64,000 bases of DNA from Rhodanobacter sp. T12-5 (GCF_008329435.1 NZ_NPKN01000004.1:186001-250000), one strand, 5' to 3'. Shown: positions 25,370 to 34,514, numbered from the stretch's first letter. The notes: generated by a model from the letters alone, not told the origin. Program-made: numbers and translations.

Positions 25370-26821
25370 TCAGGAGCGTGAAGGGGTGGAAGACGGGGAA
25401 AGCGCGGGCGCATCGGGTTTCGGCTGGAAGCCGCCGCCGAGCGCCTGGATCAACTGCACCGACAGGTCGACCTGCTGCGCCTGCAGCGCGGCCATGCCGG
25501 TGTTGGCGACGAGCAGTTGCTGGCGCACGACAAGCGCCTCCAGATAACTGCCGATGCCGGCCTGGTAGCGCTGCAGCGCCAGGTCCCAGGCTTGCTGCGC
25601 GGCCGTCTGCGCACGTTGCTGCGCGGCCAGCTGATCGCGCAGCGATTGCAGCGCGGACAGGTCGTCGGCGACCTGGTTGAGCGCGCCGACCAGCGCCTGG
25701 TTGTACTGCGCCACCGCGATGTCGTACTGCGCGTCCTTGCCGGACAGGTTCGCGCGCAACTTGCCGCCGTCGAAGATCGGCAGGCTGAGCGACGGCCCGA
25801 ACTGGTAGAACCGTCCCGCCAGGCTGAGCGGGTTGCCGCCGCCCATGCTGACCACGCCAGCCATCGCGCCGATGCTGATGTTCGGCATGAACTCGGTCTT
25901 TGCCACCTTGATGCCCTTGCTCGCCGCCTCGACGCGCCAGCGCGCGGCGACCAGATCGGCGCGATGGCCGAGCAGGTCCAGCGGGAGGTTCGACGGCACC
26001 GCCAGCTCGGCCGGTTTCAGCAACTTCGGCCGGGCGATCTGCAGCCCGCGATCCGGACCCTTGCCCAGCAGCACCGACAATGACGAGCGCGCGGCATCGA
26101 CCGCGCGTGCCGCCCGCGCCACGTCCTGCTCGGCGGTGGCCACCTCGGCGTCGCCCTGCTTCAGCGCGATCTGGTTGTCGATGCCGGCGGCGACGCGCTG
26201 GCGGGTCAGTTCGCGCGACTGGTTGGCGCGCTTCAGTTCGCCGGCCGCCAGATCCTGCTGGGTGAATGCGTAGCCAAGCTGCGCATAGGCACGGGCGACG
26301 TTGCCGGAAAGCTCGATGCGTGCGGCACGGGCATCGACCTCGGCGGCGCGCGCCTGGCCCACCGCCGCTTCCCACGCAGCGCGCTTGCCGCCCCATAGGT
26401 CCAGGTCCCACTTGAAGCTGACGTAGCCGTACTTGGCGACCGCGAAATGCGCCTTGTCGCCGAGCAGCGCAGCCGGTGGCCGGGCGCCGGCGGCTGCCGC
26501 GCCACCGTTCACGCTGGGCTTGCGCGCGGCTTCGGCGACGCCGGCTTCGGCCTGCGCGGCGCGGGCGCGCGCGTCGGCCACGCCCAGGCCGGGATTGTCC
26601 TTGAGCGCTTCGGCGATCAGCGCGTCGAGCTGCGGATCGCCCAGCCCGGTCCACCAGTCCGTGCTCGGCCAGGCGGCGGCGGAGAGGTTGGCCAGGCTGC
26701 GGTCGGCCTTCAACGAGGAGGGATCGATCGGCGTGCCGTCCGGGTGCAGGCCGCCGCTGCTGGCGCAGCCGGCCAGCGCGAGGGTCAGGGCGGTGGCAGC
26801 CGCCAGAAGATGCAGACGCAT
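25370..26821 (-). CDS. Outer-membrane efflux lipoprotein, NodT/OprM family
   Basis: A TolC-like channel for the Emr pump, 483 residues. A lipoprotein signal with lipobox LAGC (cysteine at residue 18) is followed by WPSTDWWTGLGDPQLDALIAEAL, the usual start of the family, and two OEP repeats rich in long helices; FKWDLDLWGGKRAAWE and FGPSLSLPIFDGGKLRANL are the typical strand motifs. It lies 24 bp downstream of the MarR-type regulator and eight bases before emrA, so the four genes form one operon. Confidence 0.93.
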   Translation of the reverse strand: MRLHLLAAATALTLALAGCASSGGLHPDGTPIDPSSLKADRSLANLSAAAWPSTDWWTGLGDPQLDALIAEALKDNPGLGVADARARAAQAEAGVAEAARKPSVNGGAAAAGARPPAALLGDKAHFAVAKYGYVSFKWDLDLWGGKRAAWEAAVGQARAAEVDARAARIELSGNVARAYAQLGYAFTQQDLAAGELKRANQSRELTRQRVAAGIDNQIALKQGDAEVATAEQDVARAARAVDAARSSLSVLLGKGPDRGLQIARPKLLKPAELAVPSNLPLDLLGHRADLVAARWRVEAASKGIKVAKTEFMPNISIGAMAGVVSMGGGNPLSLAGRFYQFGPSLSLPIFDGGKLRANLSGKDAQYDIAVAQYNQALVGALNQVADDLSALQSLRDQLAAQQRAQTAAQQAWDLALQRYQAGIGSYLEALVVRQQLLVANTGMAALQAQQVDLSVQLIQALGGGFQPKPDAPALSPSSTPSRS

Positions 26822-26845
26822 GGGGGAGGTCCAGGGATGAAAGGG

Positions 26846-27304
26846 TCAGTTCTTGTTGCGAAGCGCGTGCAGCACGCGCTCCAGGTAATCGTGCAGTTGC
26901 GCCTGTTCGGCGTCGTCCAGCGAGCGTTGCGCGGCAGCCAGCACGCGCTCGTTGCAATCGGTCAGCTCCTGCCACAGTGCGTCGCCGGCAGCGGTCAGTT
27001 CGATCCGCAGTGCGCGGCGATCCTGCTCATGCGGGCAGCGACGCAGGTAGCCTTTGCGTTCCAGCTGGTCGAGCTGACGGGTCATCGCGCCGCCATCCAG
27101 CTCCACCGAACGGGCCAGTTCGCTGGCCGACATCGGGCCGAGCCGGGCCAACCGCTTGAGGATCAGGAACTGGGTAAAGCGCAGGTCCAGGTTCTTGGCT
27201 GCCAGCTCCGCTTCCATCGCGCGGACGATTTCGGCGCGCACGAGGCCGAGCAGGATGCCCAGGCTCTCCCTGGGGGTCGCGAAAGCAAGTGATTCGGTGT
27301 TCAT
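26846..27304 (-). CDS. emrR: MarR-family regulator of the Emr operon (EmrR-like)
   Basis: A dimeric winged-helix repressor released by small aromatic or lipophilic ligands, 152 residues. Motifs are LDLRFTQFLILKRL, PMSASELARSVELDGGAMTR (recognition helix) and the wing DRRALRIELTAAG. The frame is open to 27400, but the ATG at 27304 gives the usual length and lies just after a strong promoter whose operator palindrome covers the -35 box. It is the first gene of the efflux operon and so probably autoregulates it. Confidence 0.9.
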   Translation of the reverse strand: MNTESLAFATPRESLGILLGLVRAEIVRAMEAELAAKNLDLRFTQFLILKRLARLGPMSASELARSVELDGGAMTRQLDQLERKGYLRRCPHEQDRRALRIELTAAGDALWQELTDCNERVLAAAQRSLDDAEQAQLHDYLERVLHALRNKN

Positions 27305-27312
27305 GGCCGGGC

Positions 27313-27350
27313 ATTCTATTGCCCGAAGTATATTTGTCAAGGCAAATATA
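27313..27350 (-). promoter_or_regulatory. emrR promoter with overlapping MarR operator
   Basis: On the minus strand: -35 TTGACA (27335-27340), 16-base spacer, -10 TAGAAT (27313-27318). A perfect inverted repeat, TATATTTG (27329-27336) and CAAATATA (27343-27350) with spacer TCAAGG, overlaps the -35 box. The expected transcript start lies about two bases before the emrR ATG, so the message may be leaderless. Promoter and palindrome are seen directly; EmrR binding is inferred. Confidence 0.8.
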
Positions 27351-27464
27351 TTTTGGTTTATGTTTGCCCGAGCAAGGTCTATGCCAGACGTCGTTCGCAC
27401 GGCCAGTTCGTCGCGCGGCGGCGCCGCAGCGGCGGGTACGGGTAGCGGACAGCCGCGCGCCGGA

Positions 27465-27734
27465 TCAGCTGCCCGCCACGACGGACAGGCGGCTGCCGGA
27501 TTTCTGCGCGGCCAGTTCGTCGCTTACCAGCGCGTGCAGCGCCGGATCGCGTATCGCGAACAGCTCGAACACGCCCAGCGCGTGCAGCATCGGCAACTGT
27601 GCCAGCAGGCGCGGCTCGGTCTCGCGCCGGACCGACTCCGGCGTGGCCGGATCGAGCATCAGCCGGGCATTCGCCACGAAATCGGTGAGCGGGTCGGTGG
27701 ATGGCAGGGCGGCGGGTATGGGAAGCAACGACAT
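27465..27734 (-). CDS. Small hypothetical protein, 89 residues
   Basis: Not recognised. The start at 27734 is supported by a near-perfect ribosome binding site (AGGAGG, five bases before the ATG). The protein begins MSLLPIPAALPSTDPLTDFV, is soluble, without signal peptide or membrane segment, and is probably mostly helical (RRETEPRLLAQLPMLHALGV). It is transcribed away from the MmyB-like regulator gene, with 213 bp between the starts, so it may be a target of that regulator. Confidence 0.6.
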   Translation of the reverse strand: MSLLPIPAALPSTDPLTDFVANARLMLDPATPESVRRETEPRLLAQLPMLHALGVFELFAIRDPALHALVSDELAAQKSGSRLSVVAGS

Positions 27735-27947
27735 GTCGACCTCCTGAGGGGACGATGCAAGGACGTCTGTGCGTGACACGACGTGACAGGATGACCTGGC
27801 GCGGATGAGCCGGCGCGATCGTGGCGCGGACATCGCCGGTCACGTGCCCGCACATGACTTGGGGGACAGGCGACGATAGGTCGCGGCGGCTAGCATGGGA
27901 AGGCAGTCCCCACTGCTGGTACTCCCACTACCACCTTCGGATCGCCC

Positions 27948-28808
27948 ATGAACGCATCCATCCAACGTACCGAGTTGAAGGCTTTCCTGCGCGCACGCCG
28001 CGCCGCACTCACGCCCGAGGCAGCGGGATTGCCGCGCGGGCTGCGCCGGTTGACGCCGGGGCTGCGCCGCGAGGAAGTGGCGGCGCTGGCCGGGGTCGGC
28101 GTCACCTGGTACACGTGGCTGGAGCAGGGTCGCGCGATCAACGTGTCGGCCCCGGCACTGAGCCGGATCGCCCGCGCGCTGTCGCTGTCGTCGACCGACG
28201 AGGCCTATCTGTTCGCCTTGATGGGCCTGACTCGTACCGACGTGCCGGAACATCATTTCGAGCTGCCGTCGGTGATGCAAGAGGTGCTGGACCTGTATCA
28301 GGCGCCGGCCTTCGTGCTGGACACGGTGTTCAACTTGCTGGCCTGGAACCGCATGGCCCAATGCCTGTACGACTTCGGCGAATTCAGCGGGCCGTTCGCC
28401 GACAATCATCTGTGGAATGCGTTCATGAACCCGGCGCGGCGCCGGCTGTATCCGGATTTCGAGGACGGCGCGCTGAACCTGCTGGGCATGTTCCGCATGA
28501 ACCAGGCCGCACATCCGGAAGACCCGCGTTTCCAGCAATTGATCGAGGCATTGAACGCGGCCAGCACGGAATTCGTCGAGCTGTGGCAGCGCTGCCATAC
28601 CGCGCCATTGAGCGCGATCATCGTGCCGTTCTTCCATCCCGAGTTCGGCGACCTCAGCATCCACTCGATGCGCCTGCCGATCCGCGACAGCGACCACGTC
28701 GACCGCGCCACCGCGTTCTTCTTCGCGCCGGCCGATGCCGAAACGGCAGCGAGCTTCGCCCGCGTCGCCCGACGCCTGGCGGCGGAACAGTCCACCCAAT
28801 CGGCATGA
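27948..28808 (+). CDS. XRE-family transcriptional regulator with MmyB-like ligand domain
   Basis: 286 residues. The N-terminal helix-turn-helix (LRRLTPGLRREEVAALAGVG followed by VTWYTWLEQGR, about residues 26-65) is the standard start of the MmyB-like group. The C-terminal domain contains AFVLDTVFNLLAWNRMAQCL and the end motif FFHPEFGDLSIHSMRLPI, a PAS-like fold that in relatives binds a fatty acid. It may control the divergent 89-residue gene or the following metallo-beta-lactamase-fold gene, 97 bp downstream on the same strand. The ligand is unknown. Confidence 0.9.
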   Translation: MNASIQRTELKAFLRARRAALTPEAAGLPRGLRRLTPGLRREEVAALAGVGVTWYTWLEQGRAINVSAPALSRIARALSLSSTDEAYLFALMGLTRTDVPEHHFELPSVMQEVLDLYQAPAFVLDTVFNLLAWNRMAQCLYDFGEFSGPFADNHLWNAFMNPARRRLYPDFEDGALNLLGMFRMNQAAHPEDPRFQQLIEALNAASTEFVELWQRCHTAPLSAIIVPFFHPEFGDLSIHSMRLPIRDSDHVDRATAFFFAPADAETAASFARVARRLAAEQSTQSA

Positions 28809-28905
28809 TTGCGGCCGGTCGCGCACGGCTCGGCGTATCGTACTGGCGCTGGTGGGCATGGGATCACCGGCTGGCGGCGCGCCCGCCACACGCTGGAGGC
28901 AACCG

Positions 28906-29775
28906 ATGATGAAACACCCCGAAGTGCAGGCCTTCTTCGATGAAGCCAGCCATACCTTCAGCTACGTGGTGTGGGACCCGGCCACGCGCAGGGCGGCCGT
29001 GCTCGACAGCGTGCTCGACTATGCCGCCGCATCCGGGCGCACCGGCCACGCATCGGCCGATGCGCTGATCGCCTTCGTGCGGGCGCAGGGACTGGACGTG
29101 GACTGGGTGATCGACACCCACGTGCACGCCGACCACCTGTCCGCGGCGCCGTACGTGCAGGCGCAGCTCGGCGGCAGGCTCGGCATCGGCGAGCACATCC
29201 GCGACGTGCAGGATACGTTCGGCCAGTTGTTCAACGCCGGTCCCGGCTTTCGCCGCGACGGCAGCCAGTTCGACCACCTGTTCAAGGACGGCGAACGCTA
29301 CATGCTCGGCGGCATCGAAGCGGTGGCGATGCATACGCCCGGCCACACGCCTGCGTGCATGACCCACCTGATCGGCGACGCGGCTTTTGTGGGCGACACC
29401 TTGTTCATGCCCGACTACGGCACCGCGCGCTGCGACTTCCCCGGTGGCGACGCGCGCACGCTGTATCGATCGATCCAGCGCATCTTCGCGCTGCCGGAGG
29501 CGACCCGCGTCTTCCTGTGCCACGACTACAAGGCCGCCGGCCGCGACACCTTTGTGCACGAGACCACGGTCGGCGCCGAGCGGCGCGACAACATCCACGT
29601 GCACGACGGCATCGGCGAAGACGAGTTCGTGCGCATGCGCAGCGCACGCGACGCCACGCTGGCGATGCCGGCGCTGATCCTGCCGGCCGTGCAGGTCAAC
29701 ATGCGTGCCGGCCAGCTGCCGCCGGCCGAGGACAACGGGGTGCGTTACCTCAAGATCCCGCTGGATGCTTTCTGA
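28906..29775 (+). CDS. MBL-fold hydrolase, ETHE1/Blh-like sulfur dioxygenase
   Basis: A 289-residue cytoplasmic metallo-beta-lactamase-fold protein. The metal motif DTHVHADHL gives His72, His74, Asp76 and His77; PGHTPACMTH and VGDTLFMPDYGTARCDFPGG follow and are typical of persulfide dioxygenases (ETHE1, Blh of Xylella). The late motif ETTVGAERRDNIHV also fits this group. Role: oxidation of glutathione persulfide or related sulfane sulfur to sulfite, inferred from the family. Tandem ATGs at 28906 and 28909 follow a good ribosome binding site (TGGAGG). No rhodanese or BigR-type regulator adjoins. Confidence 0.85.
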   Translation: MMKHPEVQAFFDEASHTFSYVVWDPATRRAAVLDSVLDYAAASGRTGHASADALIAFVRAQGLDVDWVIDTHVHADHLSAAPYVQAQLGGRLGIGEHIRDVQDTFGQLFNAGPGFRRDGSQFDHLFKDGERYMLGGIEAVAMHTPGHTPACMTHLIGDAAFVGDTLFMPDYGTARCDFPGGDARTLYRSIQRIFALPEATRVFLCHDYKAAGRDTFVHETTVGAERRDNIHVHDGIGEDEFVRMRSARDATLAMPALILPAVQVNMRAGQLPPAEDNGVRYLKIPLDAF

Positions 29776-29849
29776 GGGGCGTTTGGGTTATCTCGAAACC
29801 CCGATGGCGAGAAAAGGTGGTTGTCCCGAGGCTCACTTTTGGGGCGTTG

Positions 29850-29927
29850 GTGGGAGCGACTTCAGTCGCGACGCTTCTGGAGCCCTGCGGCCTGCGCAAA
29901 AGCATCGCGACTGAAGTCGCTCCCACA
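29850..29927. repeat. REP-like doublet, GTGGGAGCGACTTCAG family
   Basis: GTGGGAGCGACTTCAGTCGC and its inverted partner GCGACTGAAGTCGCTCCCAC around a 30-base centre. It lies in the 306-bp gap (29776-30081) between the MBL-fold gene and the EamA transporter; the rest of that gap holds no gene that I can see. Confidence 0.85.
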
Positions 29928-30081
29928 GGGGGAGGGTCCATCGCAAGAGGTTGCGAGTGCGCACCCAAACTTTTTCGGACAGCCGTGCGTGTTCGCGGCA
30001 AGGAAAAGCAAAGGCGGTTGCTCCAGATCCCTCGGGCGTTGCTGCGGCACAATGGCGGTTTGTCGATGTTTGGGAAGAGGG

Positions 30082-30939
30082 ATGATCTACGTAGCGTTCA
30101 GCGTCGTGTGCAGCGTGCTGGTGTCGGTGCTGTTGAAACTGGCGCGCCGGTTCGAGCTCGACGTGGGCCAGGCGATTGCCTGGAACTACCTGGTGGCAGG
30201 CGTACTCGCCGCGTTGCTGCTGCAGCCGTCACTGGCAGCTCTTCGTGAGCCCGGCGCACCGTGGCCGGCGCTGCTCGGACTCGGCGTGCTGCTGCCGACG
30301 ATCTTCCTCGCGCTGGCCGCCTCGGTAAGACACGCCGGCATCGTGCGCAGCGATGCGGCGCAGCGGCTGTCCTTGTTGCTCTCGCTGCTGGCGGCGTTCG
30401 CCTTGTTCGGCGAGCAGCTTTCCGTCGTGAAAGTCATCGGCATCGCGCTCGGCCTGCTCGCCCTGCTGTGCATGGTCTGGCGCAGCGGACATGGCGAAGT
30501 CGAGCGCGGCAGCGTCCGCTGGCTGTATCCGCTGCTGGTGTTCGCCGGCTTCGGCACGATCGACATCCTGTTCAAGCGCGTCGCGCAAGCCGGCGTGCCG
30601 CTGGGCGCTGCACTGCTGGCGATGTTCGCGCTGGCCCTGCCGGTCGCCTTCGCGTTGCAGCTGTGGCGGCGCCTGCGCGGACATACCCGCTTCACCGCGC
30701 GCAGCGCGCTGGCCGGCGTCGCGTTGGGCCTGGCCAACTTCGGCAACATCCTGTTCTACCTGCGCGGCCATCGCGCCCTGCCGCAACACCCGGCACTGGT
30801 CTTCGCCAGCATGAACATCGGCGTGGTTGCGCTGGGCGCACTGGTCGGCACGCTGGCCTTTCGCGAACGACTGAGCTGGCTCAACCTGGCCGGCGTGGCG
30901 CTGGCCGTGCTGGCGATCGGCGTGATTGCGCAGGCTTGA
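30082..30939 (+). CDS. EamA/DMT-superfamily transporter
   Basis: An inner-membrane transporter of 285 residues with about ten hydrophobic helices in two EamA repeats. It starts MIYVAFSVVCSVLVSVLLKL; the second repeat includes PLLVFAGFGTIDILFKRVAQ and LVGTLAFRERLSWLNLAGV, the usual end motif. Substrate is unknown; relatives move amino acids, nucleosides or drugs. The frame is open upstream to 29821 through the REP doublet, but ATG 30082 gives the normal family start. It is convergent with the acyltransferase gene, which ends seven bases away. Confidence 0.88.
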   Translation: MIYVAFSVVCSVLVSVLLKLARRFELDVGQAIAWNYLVAGVLAALLLQPSLAALREPGAPWPALLGLGVLLPTIFLALAASVRHAGIVRSDAAQRLSLLLSLLAAFALFGEQLSVVKVIGIALGLLALLCMVWRSGHGEVERGSVRWLYPLLVFAGFGTIDILFKRVAQAGVPLGAALLAMFALALPVAFALQLWRRLRGHTRFTARSALAGVALGLANFGNILFYLRGHRALPQHPALVFASMNIGVVALGALVGTLAFRERLSWLNLAGVALAVLAIGVIAQA

Positions 30940-30946
30940 GGCGGAT

Positions 30947-31459
30947 TCAAGGATCCAGTTCGCGCTTGCGAACGGCCGGGGCGCCGGCGTAGAGCCCGTT
31001 CGGGGCGCAATCGGCGGTGACGATGGAGCCCGAGGCGATCACACAGCCCGGGCCGATGGTGATGCCGGGATGGACAACCACGTTCGCGCCCAGCCAGCAG
31101 CCGTCTCCGATCGCCACCGGCTGGAAGTGCGGAGGGCTCACGGCCCTGCGCGTTGCCGGGCCAATGTCGTGCGTGCCGGTGAAGATGGAAACGCCCGGTC
31201 CCAGCGCCACGTTGGCGCCGATCGAGATGCCGCCGGTGGGATGGAGCGAGACGCCGGTGTTGATGTAGGTGCCGTCGCCGATGCGCAGCCCGGACAGGCT
31301 GCCGCCATAGGTGCCGCCGTGCATGATGCCGGCCTTGCCGATGTGCGCGCCTGCACAGTTGAGCAGCAACCGTCGCAGCCTGGGATGTATCAGCGCCAAC
31401 GGTGCCAGATCGTTCGCGAGCCATGCGCGCAGACCCATGTGTCCCCCTTTGTCGGCCAT
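30947..31459 (-). CDS. Hexapeptide-repeat acyltransferase (LbH fold)
   Basis: A 170-residue trimeric left-handed beta-helix enzyme, probably an O-acetyltransferase using acetyl-CoA. Repeating I-G-x-x-x-x units are clear: GAHIGKAGIMHGGTYGGSLS, LRIGDGTYINTGVSLHPTGG, ISIGANVALGPGVSIFTGTH and VAIGDGCWLGANVVVHPGIT. The catalytic-type histidine is in FTGTHDIG, as in the LacA/NodL/WbbJ group. The start is uncertain: ATG 31459 has AAGG upstream and ATG 31438 has a stronger AGGGGG; I give the longer. The acceptor is probably a sugar on an exported glycan, but nothing nearby shows which. Confidence 0.85.
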   Translation of the reverse strand: MADKGGHMGLRAWLANDLAPLALIHPRLRRLLLNCAGAHIGKAGIMHGGTYGGSLSGLRIGDGTYINTGVSLHPTGGISIGANVALGPGVSIFTGTHDIGPATRRAVSPPHFQPVAIGDGCWLGANVVVHPGITIGPGCVIASGSIVTADCAPNGLYAGAPAVRKRELDP

Positions 31460-31693
31460 CGTCGAACCTTGCGTTGGCCGCGGTCTATTTCCTGTGAAAA
31501 GCACTGGAGCACGAAGGGCGGATGCCCTTGGGAAATCGTGTCACGCCGTCCGGACGATGCGCGATGCCGACGCGCATCGCAAGGCGAGCCACCCCGGCCA
31601 ATGACTTCTGGGATATGAAAGGCCGCCGCCCCGGCGCCTATGCTGCAGTTTCCCCGGGGCGGGCTACGCCTCAGCCATCGAGGACGTCTACCC

Positions 31694-33301
31694 ATGCGCA
31701 AACTTTCCCTCGCGGCGGCGCTTGCCGCTGCCTTGCTGCTCAGCACCGCCGCCGTCGCCGGTTCCGGCAAGAAGGACGACAAGGCCAAGCCGGAGGCGAA
31801 GCCCGACGCCAGCCTGGTCGAGCCGCAGGCGTCGACCACCGACGGTTCGGTGTCGGTCGAGGGACATCGGGTGGATTACAAGGCCGTGGCCGGCACGCTA
31901 GTCCTGCATGGCACGGGCGACAAGGAGGACGAGCCGCAGGTCAGCATGTTCTACGTCGCGTATATGAAGAAGGGTGTCGACCCGAGCAAGCGGCCGGTGA
32001 CCTTCATCTACAACGGCGGTCCCGGTTCGGCCACGGTGTGGCTGCACATGGGCGCGTTCGGCCCGAAGCGGGTGGTCACCAACGACGACAGCCATACGCC
32101 GGCCGCGCCTTACGGCCTGATCAACAACGACTACAGCCTGCTCGACGCTTCCGACGTGGTGTTCATCGACGCGCCGGGTGCGGGTTTCAGCCGGCTGATC
32201 GCGAACGACGAGGACAAGAGCAAGCGCGCCGAGCAGATGAAGGACCGGCGCAAGGCGATCTACGGCGTCGACGGCGACGCGCATGCGTTCGCCCAGTTCG
32301 TCACCCGGTTTTTGTCGAAGTACGACCGCTGGAACTCGCCGAAGTACCTGTTCGGCGAAAGCTACGGCACCACCCGCTCGGCGGTGCTGGCGAACATTTT
32401 GGAGAACGAGGACAGCGTCGATCTGAACGGGGTCATCCTGCTCTCGCAGATCCTGAGTTTCGACACCAGCATCGACGGACCGGATTTCAATCCGGGCATC
32501 GACCTGCCGTACGAGCTGGCGCTCCCGACCTACGCCGCCACCGCGTTCTATCACCACAAGCTGCCGCAGCAGCCGGCCGCGCTGGAGCCGTTCCTGCAGG
32601 AAGTGGAACAGTATGCGATGGGCGGATACACGCAGGCGCTGATGGCCGGCTCGCGGCTGGGCGACGCGCAGAAGCAGGCGGTTGCCGAGAAGCTGCACCA
32701 GTACACCGGCCTGCCGGTGGCCTACCTGTTGAAGGCGAATTTGCGCGTTACCGGCGGCATGTTCGAACACGAGTTGCAGACCGATGGCGACACCACCACG
32801 GGCCGGCTGGACACTCGTTTCTCCGGGCCGGCGATCGACCCGCTGAGCAAGGATTCCGAGTACGACCCGCAGTCTTCGGCGATCAGCTCGGCCTATGTCG
32901 CCGCGTTCAACGACTACGTGCGCACCGACCTGAAATTCGGCAAGAACCGGCAGTACCGGTTGTTCGCCGACATCGACCATTGGGACTTCTCGCACAAGGC
33001 GCCGGGCGCGCACGGCGAGGCGTTGCAGTCCTCGACCAACGTGATGCCGGACCTGGCCACGGCGATGAAGACCAACCCCAACCTCAAGGTGTATTTGAAC
33101 GGCGGCTACTACGACCTGGCCACGCCGTTCTTCGCCGCCGACTACGAGATGCATCACCTGCCGATTCCGGCCAGCCTCGAAAGCAACATCAGCTATTCGT
33201 GGTACCCGTCCGGCCACATGGTGTACGCGCACGAGCCATCGCTGAAGCTGCTGCACGACAACGTGGCCCGCTTCATCGAGCAGACCGACAACGTCAAATA
33301 A
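31694..33301 (+). CDS. S10-family serine carboxypeptidase-like peptidase
   Basis: An exported alpha/beta-hydrolase-fold peptidase, 535 residues. The signal peptide (MRKLSLAAALAAALLLSTAA) is followed by a Lys/Glu-rich linker. Family motifs: IYNGGPGSATVWLHMGAFGP (oxyanion region), DAPGAGFS, YLFGESYGTTRSAV with the nucleophile serine, NGGYYDLATPFFAADY with the catalytic aspartate, and YPSGHMVY with the histidine. It releases C-terminal residues from periplasmic or external peptides. It stands alone, ending just before a REP doublet and convergent with nagR. Confidence 0.93.
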   Translation: MRKLSLAAALAAALLLSTAAVAGSGKKDDKAKPEAKPDASLVEPQASTTDGSVSVEGHRVDYKAVAGTLVLHGTGDKEDEPQVSMFYVAYMKKGVDPSKRPVTFIYNGGPGSATVWLHMGAFGPKRVVTNDDSHTPAAPYGLINNDYSLLDASDVVFIDAPGAGFSRLIANDEDKSKRAEQMKDRRKAIYGVDGDAHAFAQFVTRFLSKYDRWNSPKYLFGESYGTTRSAVLANILENEDSVDLNGVILLSQILSFDTSIDGPDFNPGIDLPYELALPTYAATAFYHHKLPQQPAALEPFLQEVEQYAMGGYTQALMAGSRLGDAQKQAVAEKLHQYTGLPVAYLLKANLRVTGGMFEHELQTDGDTTTGRLDTRFSGPAIDPLSKDSEYDPQSSAISSAYVAAFNDYVRTDLKFGKNRQYRLFADIDHWDFSHKAPGAHGEALQSSTNVMPDLATAMKTNPNLKVYLNGGYYDLATPFFAADYEMHHLPIPASLESNISYSWYPSGHMVYAHEPSLKLLHDNVARFIEQTDNVK

Positions 33302-33327
33302 GCCGCAAAAAGATATCGTCGCCAGTT

Positions 33328-33400
33328 TGTGGGAGCGACTTCAGTCGCGATGCTTTCGGTGAGTACAGGCAAAAGCATCGCGGCTGAAGCCGCTCCCACA
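33328..33400. repeat. REP-like doublet between convergent genes
   Basis: TGTGGGAGCGACTTCAGTCG and the inverted CGGCTGAAGCCGCTCCCACA around a centre with GATGC/GCATC ends. It lies between the converging S10 peptidase and nagR genes, where it could act as a bidirectional transcript-end structure. Confidence 0.85.
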
Positions 33401-33407
33401 GAGGGAT

Positions 33408-34514
33408 TCAGCGTCGAGACGGAACCGTGTGCCGCGGCGCAGTGGAGCCGCGCACCACCAGTTCCGGTCTGAAGCCCTCGTTGCGGCTGTCGACCGGCTC
33501 GCCGTTCGCCGCGCGCTGCAGATCGTCGATCAGTCGCTGCGCGGCGTGCCGCGCGATGTCCTCGGTGGCCTGGCGCGCGGTGGTCAGCGCCGGCCACGAT
33601 TGCTTGGAGAACGGGCTGTCCTCGAAGCCGGCGATCGACAGTTCATACGGCACGTTGATGCCGTCCGAATGCGCCGCCGCCAGCACGCCGGCGGCAATCT
33701 CGTCATTGGAACCGAATACCGCGCTGGGCCGGTCCTTCAGCGCGAGCAGCTTGCGTGCGCCGCGGAAGCCGTCGTCGAAGGTGTAGTCGCCGGGCACGAT
33801 CAGCTTGCGGTCGAGCGCGATGCCGTAATCCTTCAACGCATCCTCGTAACCCTGGTAACGCTCCTGGCTGGAACGGTGCTCGCGTCCGCCCCACAGGAAC
33901 CCGATGCGCTGGTGGCCGAGCTGGATCAGGTGTTCGGTGATCGCATAGGCCGCGTCGCGGTCGTCCACATACACGCACGGGGGGCCGTCCTGCGGATCCT
34001 TGCGTGCGGAGATGATCCGGATGAACGCAATCCCGGCCTCGCCCAGCGCACGGATCAGCGCCGGCTGCTCGGACATCGGCGGGGCCAGCACCAGCCCGGC
34101 CAGGCGCGAGCGGCGCACCAGCTCGCACAACTCGTCGGCCAGTTTCGGCGAGGTCGAATCGCATGGATGAATCTGCAGGCCGAAGCCACTGCTGCGGCAT
34201 GCCGACAGCACGCCGCGCTGCAGGTTGATGATGTAGTGCGCGTTGGGGTTGTCGTAGACCAGTCCCAGCGCATACGCGCGGGTGCTGCGCAGGCTGCGCG
34301 CCGAGGGGTCGGGCTGATAGCCGAGCGCGTCGATCTCGCGCTGCACCTTTTCGCGCGTGCGCGCATGCACCGAAGGCTCGTTGTTGATGACCCGCGAGAC
34401 CGTCTTCAGCGAGACGCCGGCACGTTCTGCTACATCCTTGATGGTGGTGCTGCGCAACCGCTGAACCTCGAGCACTGATGACGGGTGGGCGATGCCTGGT
34501 GCATCGTCGAACAT
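33408..34514 (-). CDS. nagR: LacI-family regulator of GlcNAc uptake genes (NagR-like)
   Basis: A dimeric or tetrameric repressor with an N-terminal LacI helix-turn-helix (TTIKDVAERAGVSLKTVSRV) and hinge, then a periplasmic-binding-protein-like sugar domain. The length is about 368 residues from the ATG at 34514. Other starts are possible: ATG 34541, or TTG 34457, which has a good ribosome binding site (GAGGT) and would place the helix-turn-helix four residues from the N-terminus. It lies directly after nagP on the same strand. A perfect palindrome of LacI-family type at 36191-36204 between nagP and the kinase gene is its likely target. The effector is probably GlcNAc or its phosphate. Confidence 0.88.
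   Translation of the reverse strand: MFDDAPGIAHPSSVLEVQRLRSTTIKDVAERAGVSLKTVSRVINNEPSVHARTREKVQREIDALGYQPDPSARSLRSTRAYALGLVYDNPNAHYIINLQRGVLSACRSSGFGLQIHPCDSTSPKLADELCELVRRSRLAGLVLAPPMSEQPALIRALGEAGIAFIRIISARKDPQDGPPCVYVDDRDAAYAITEHLIQLGHQRIGFLWGGREHRSSQERYQGYEDALKDYGIALDRKLIVPGDYTFDDGFRGARKLLALKDRPSAVFGSNDEIAAGVLAAAHSDGINVPYELSIAGFEDSPFSKQSWPALTTARQATEDIARHAAQRLIDDLQRAANGEPVDSRNEGFRPELVVRGSTAPRHTVPSRR

Noticed and set aside
24147..26975. A single 942-codon minus-strand frame spanning emrA and upstream
   Set aside because: Only the last 404 codons are emrA; the upstream part is the nodT gene read in the wrong frame.
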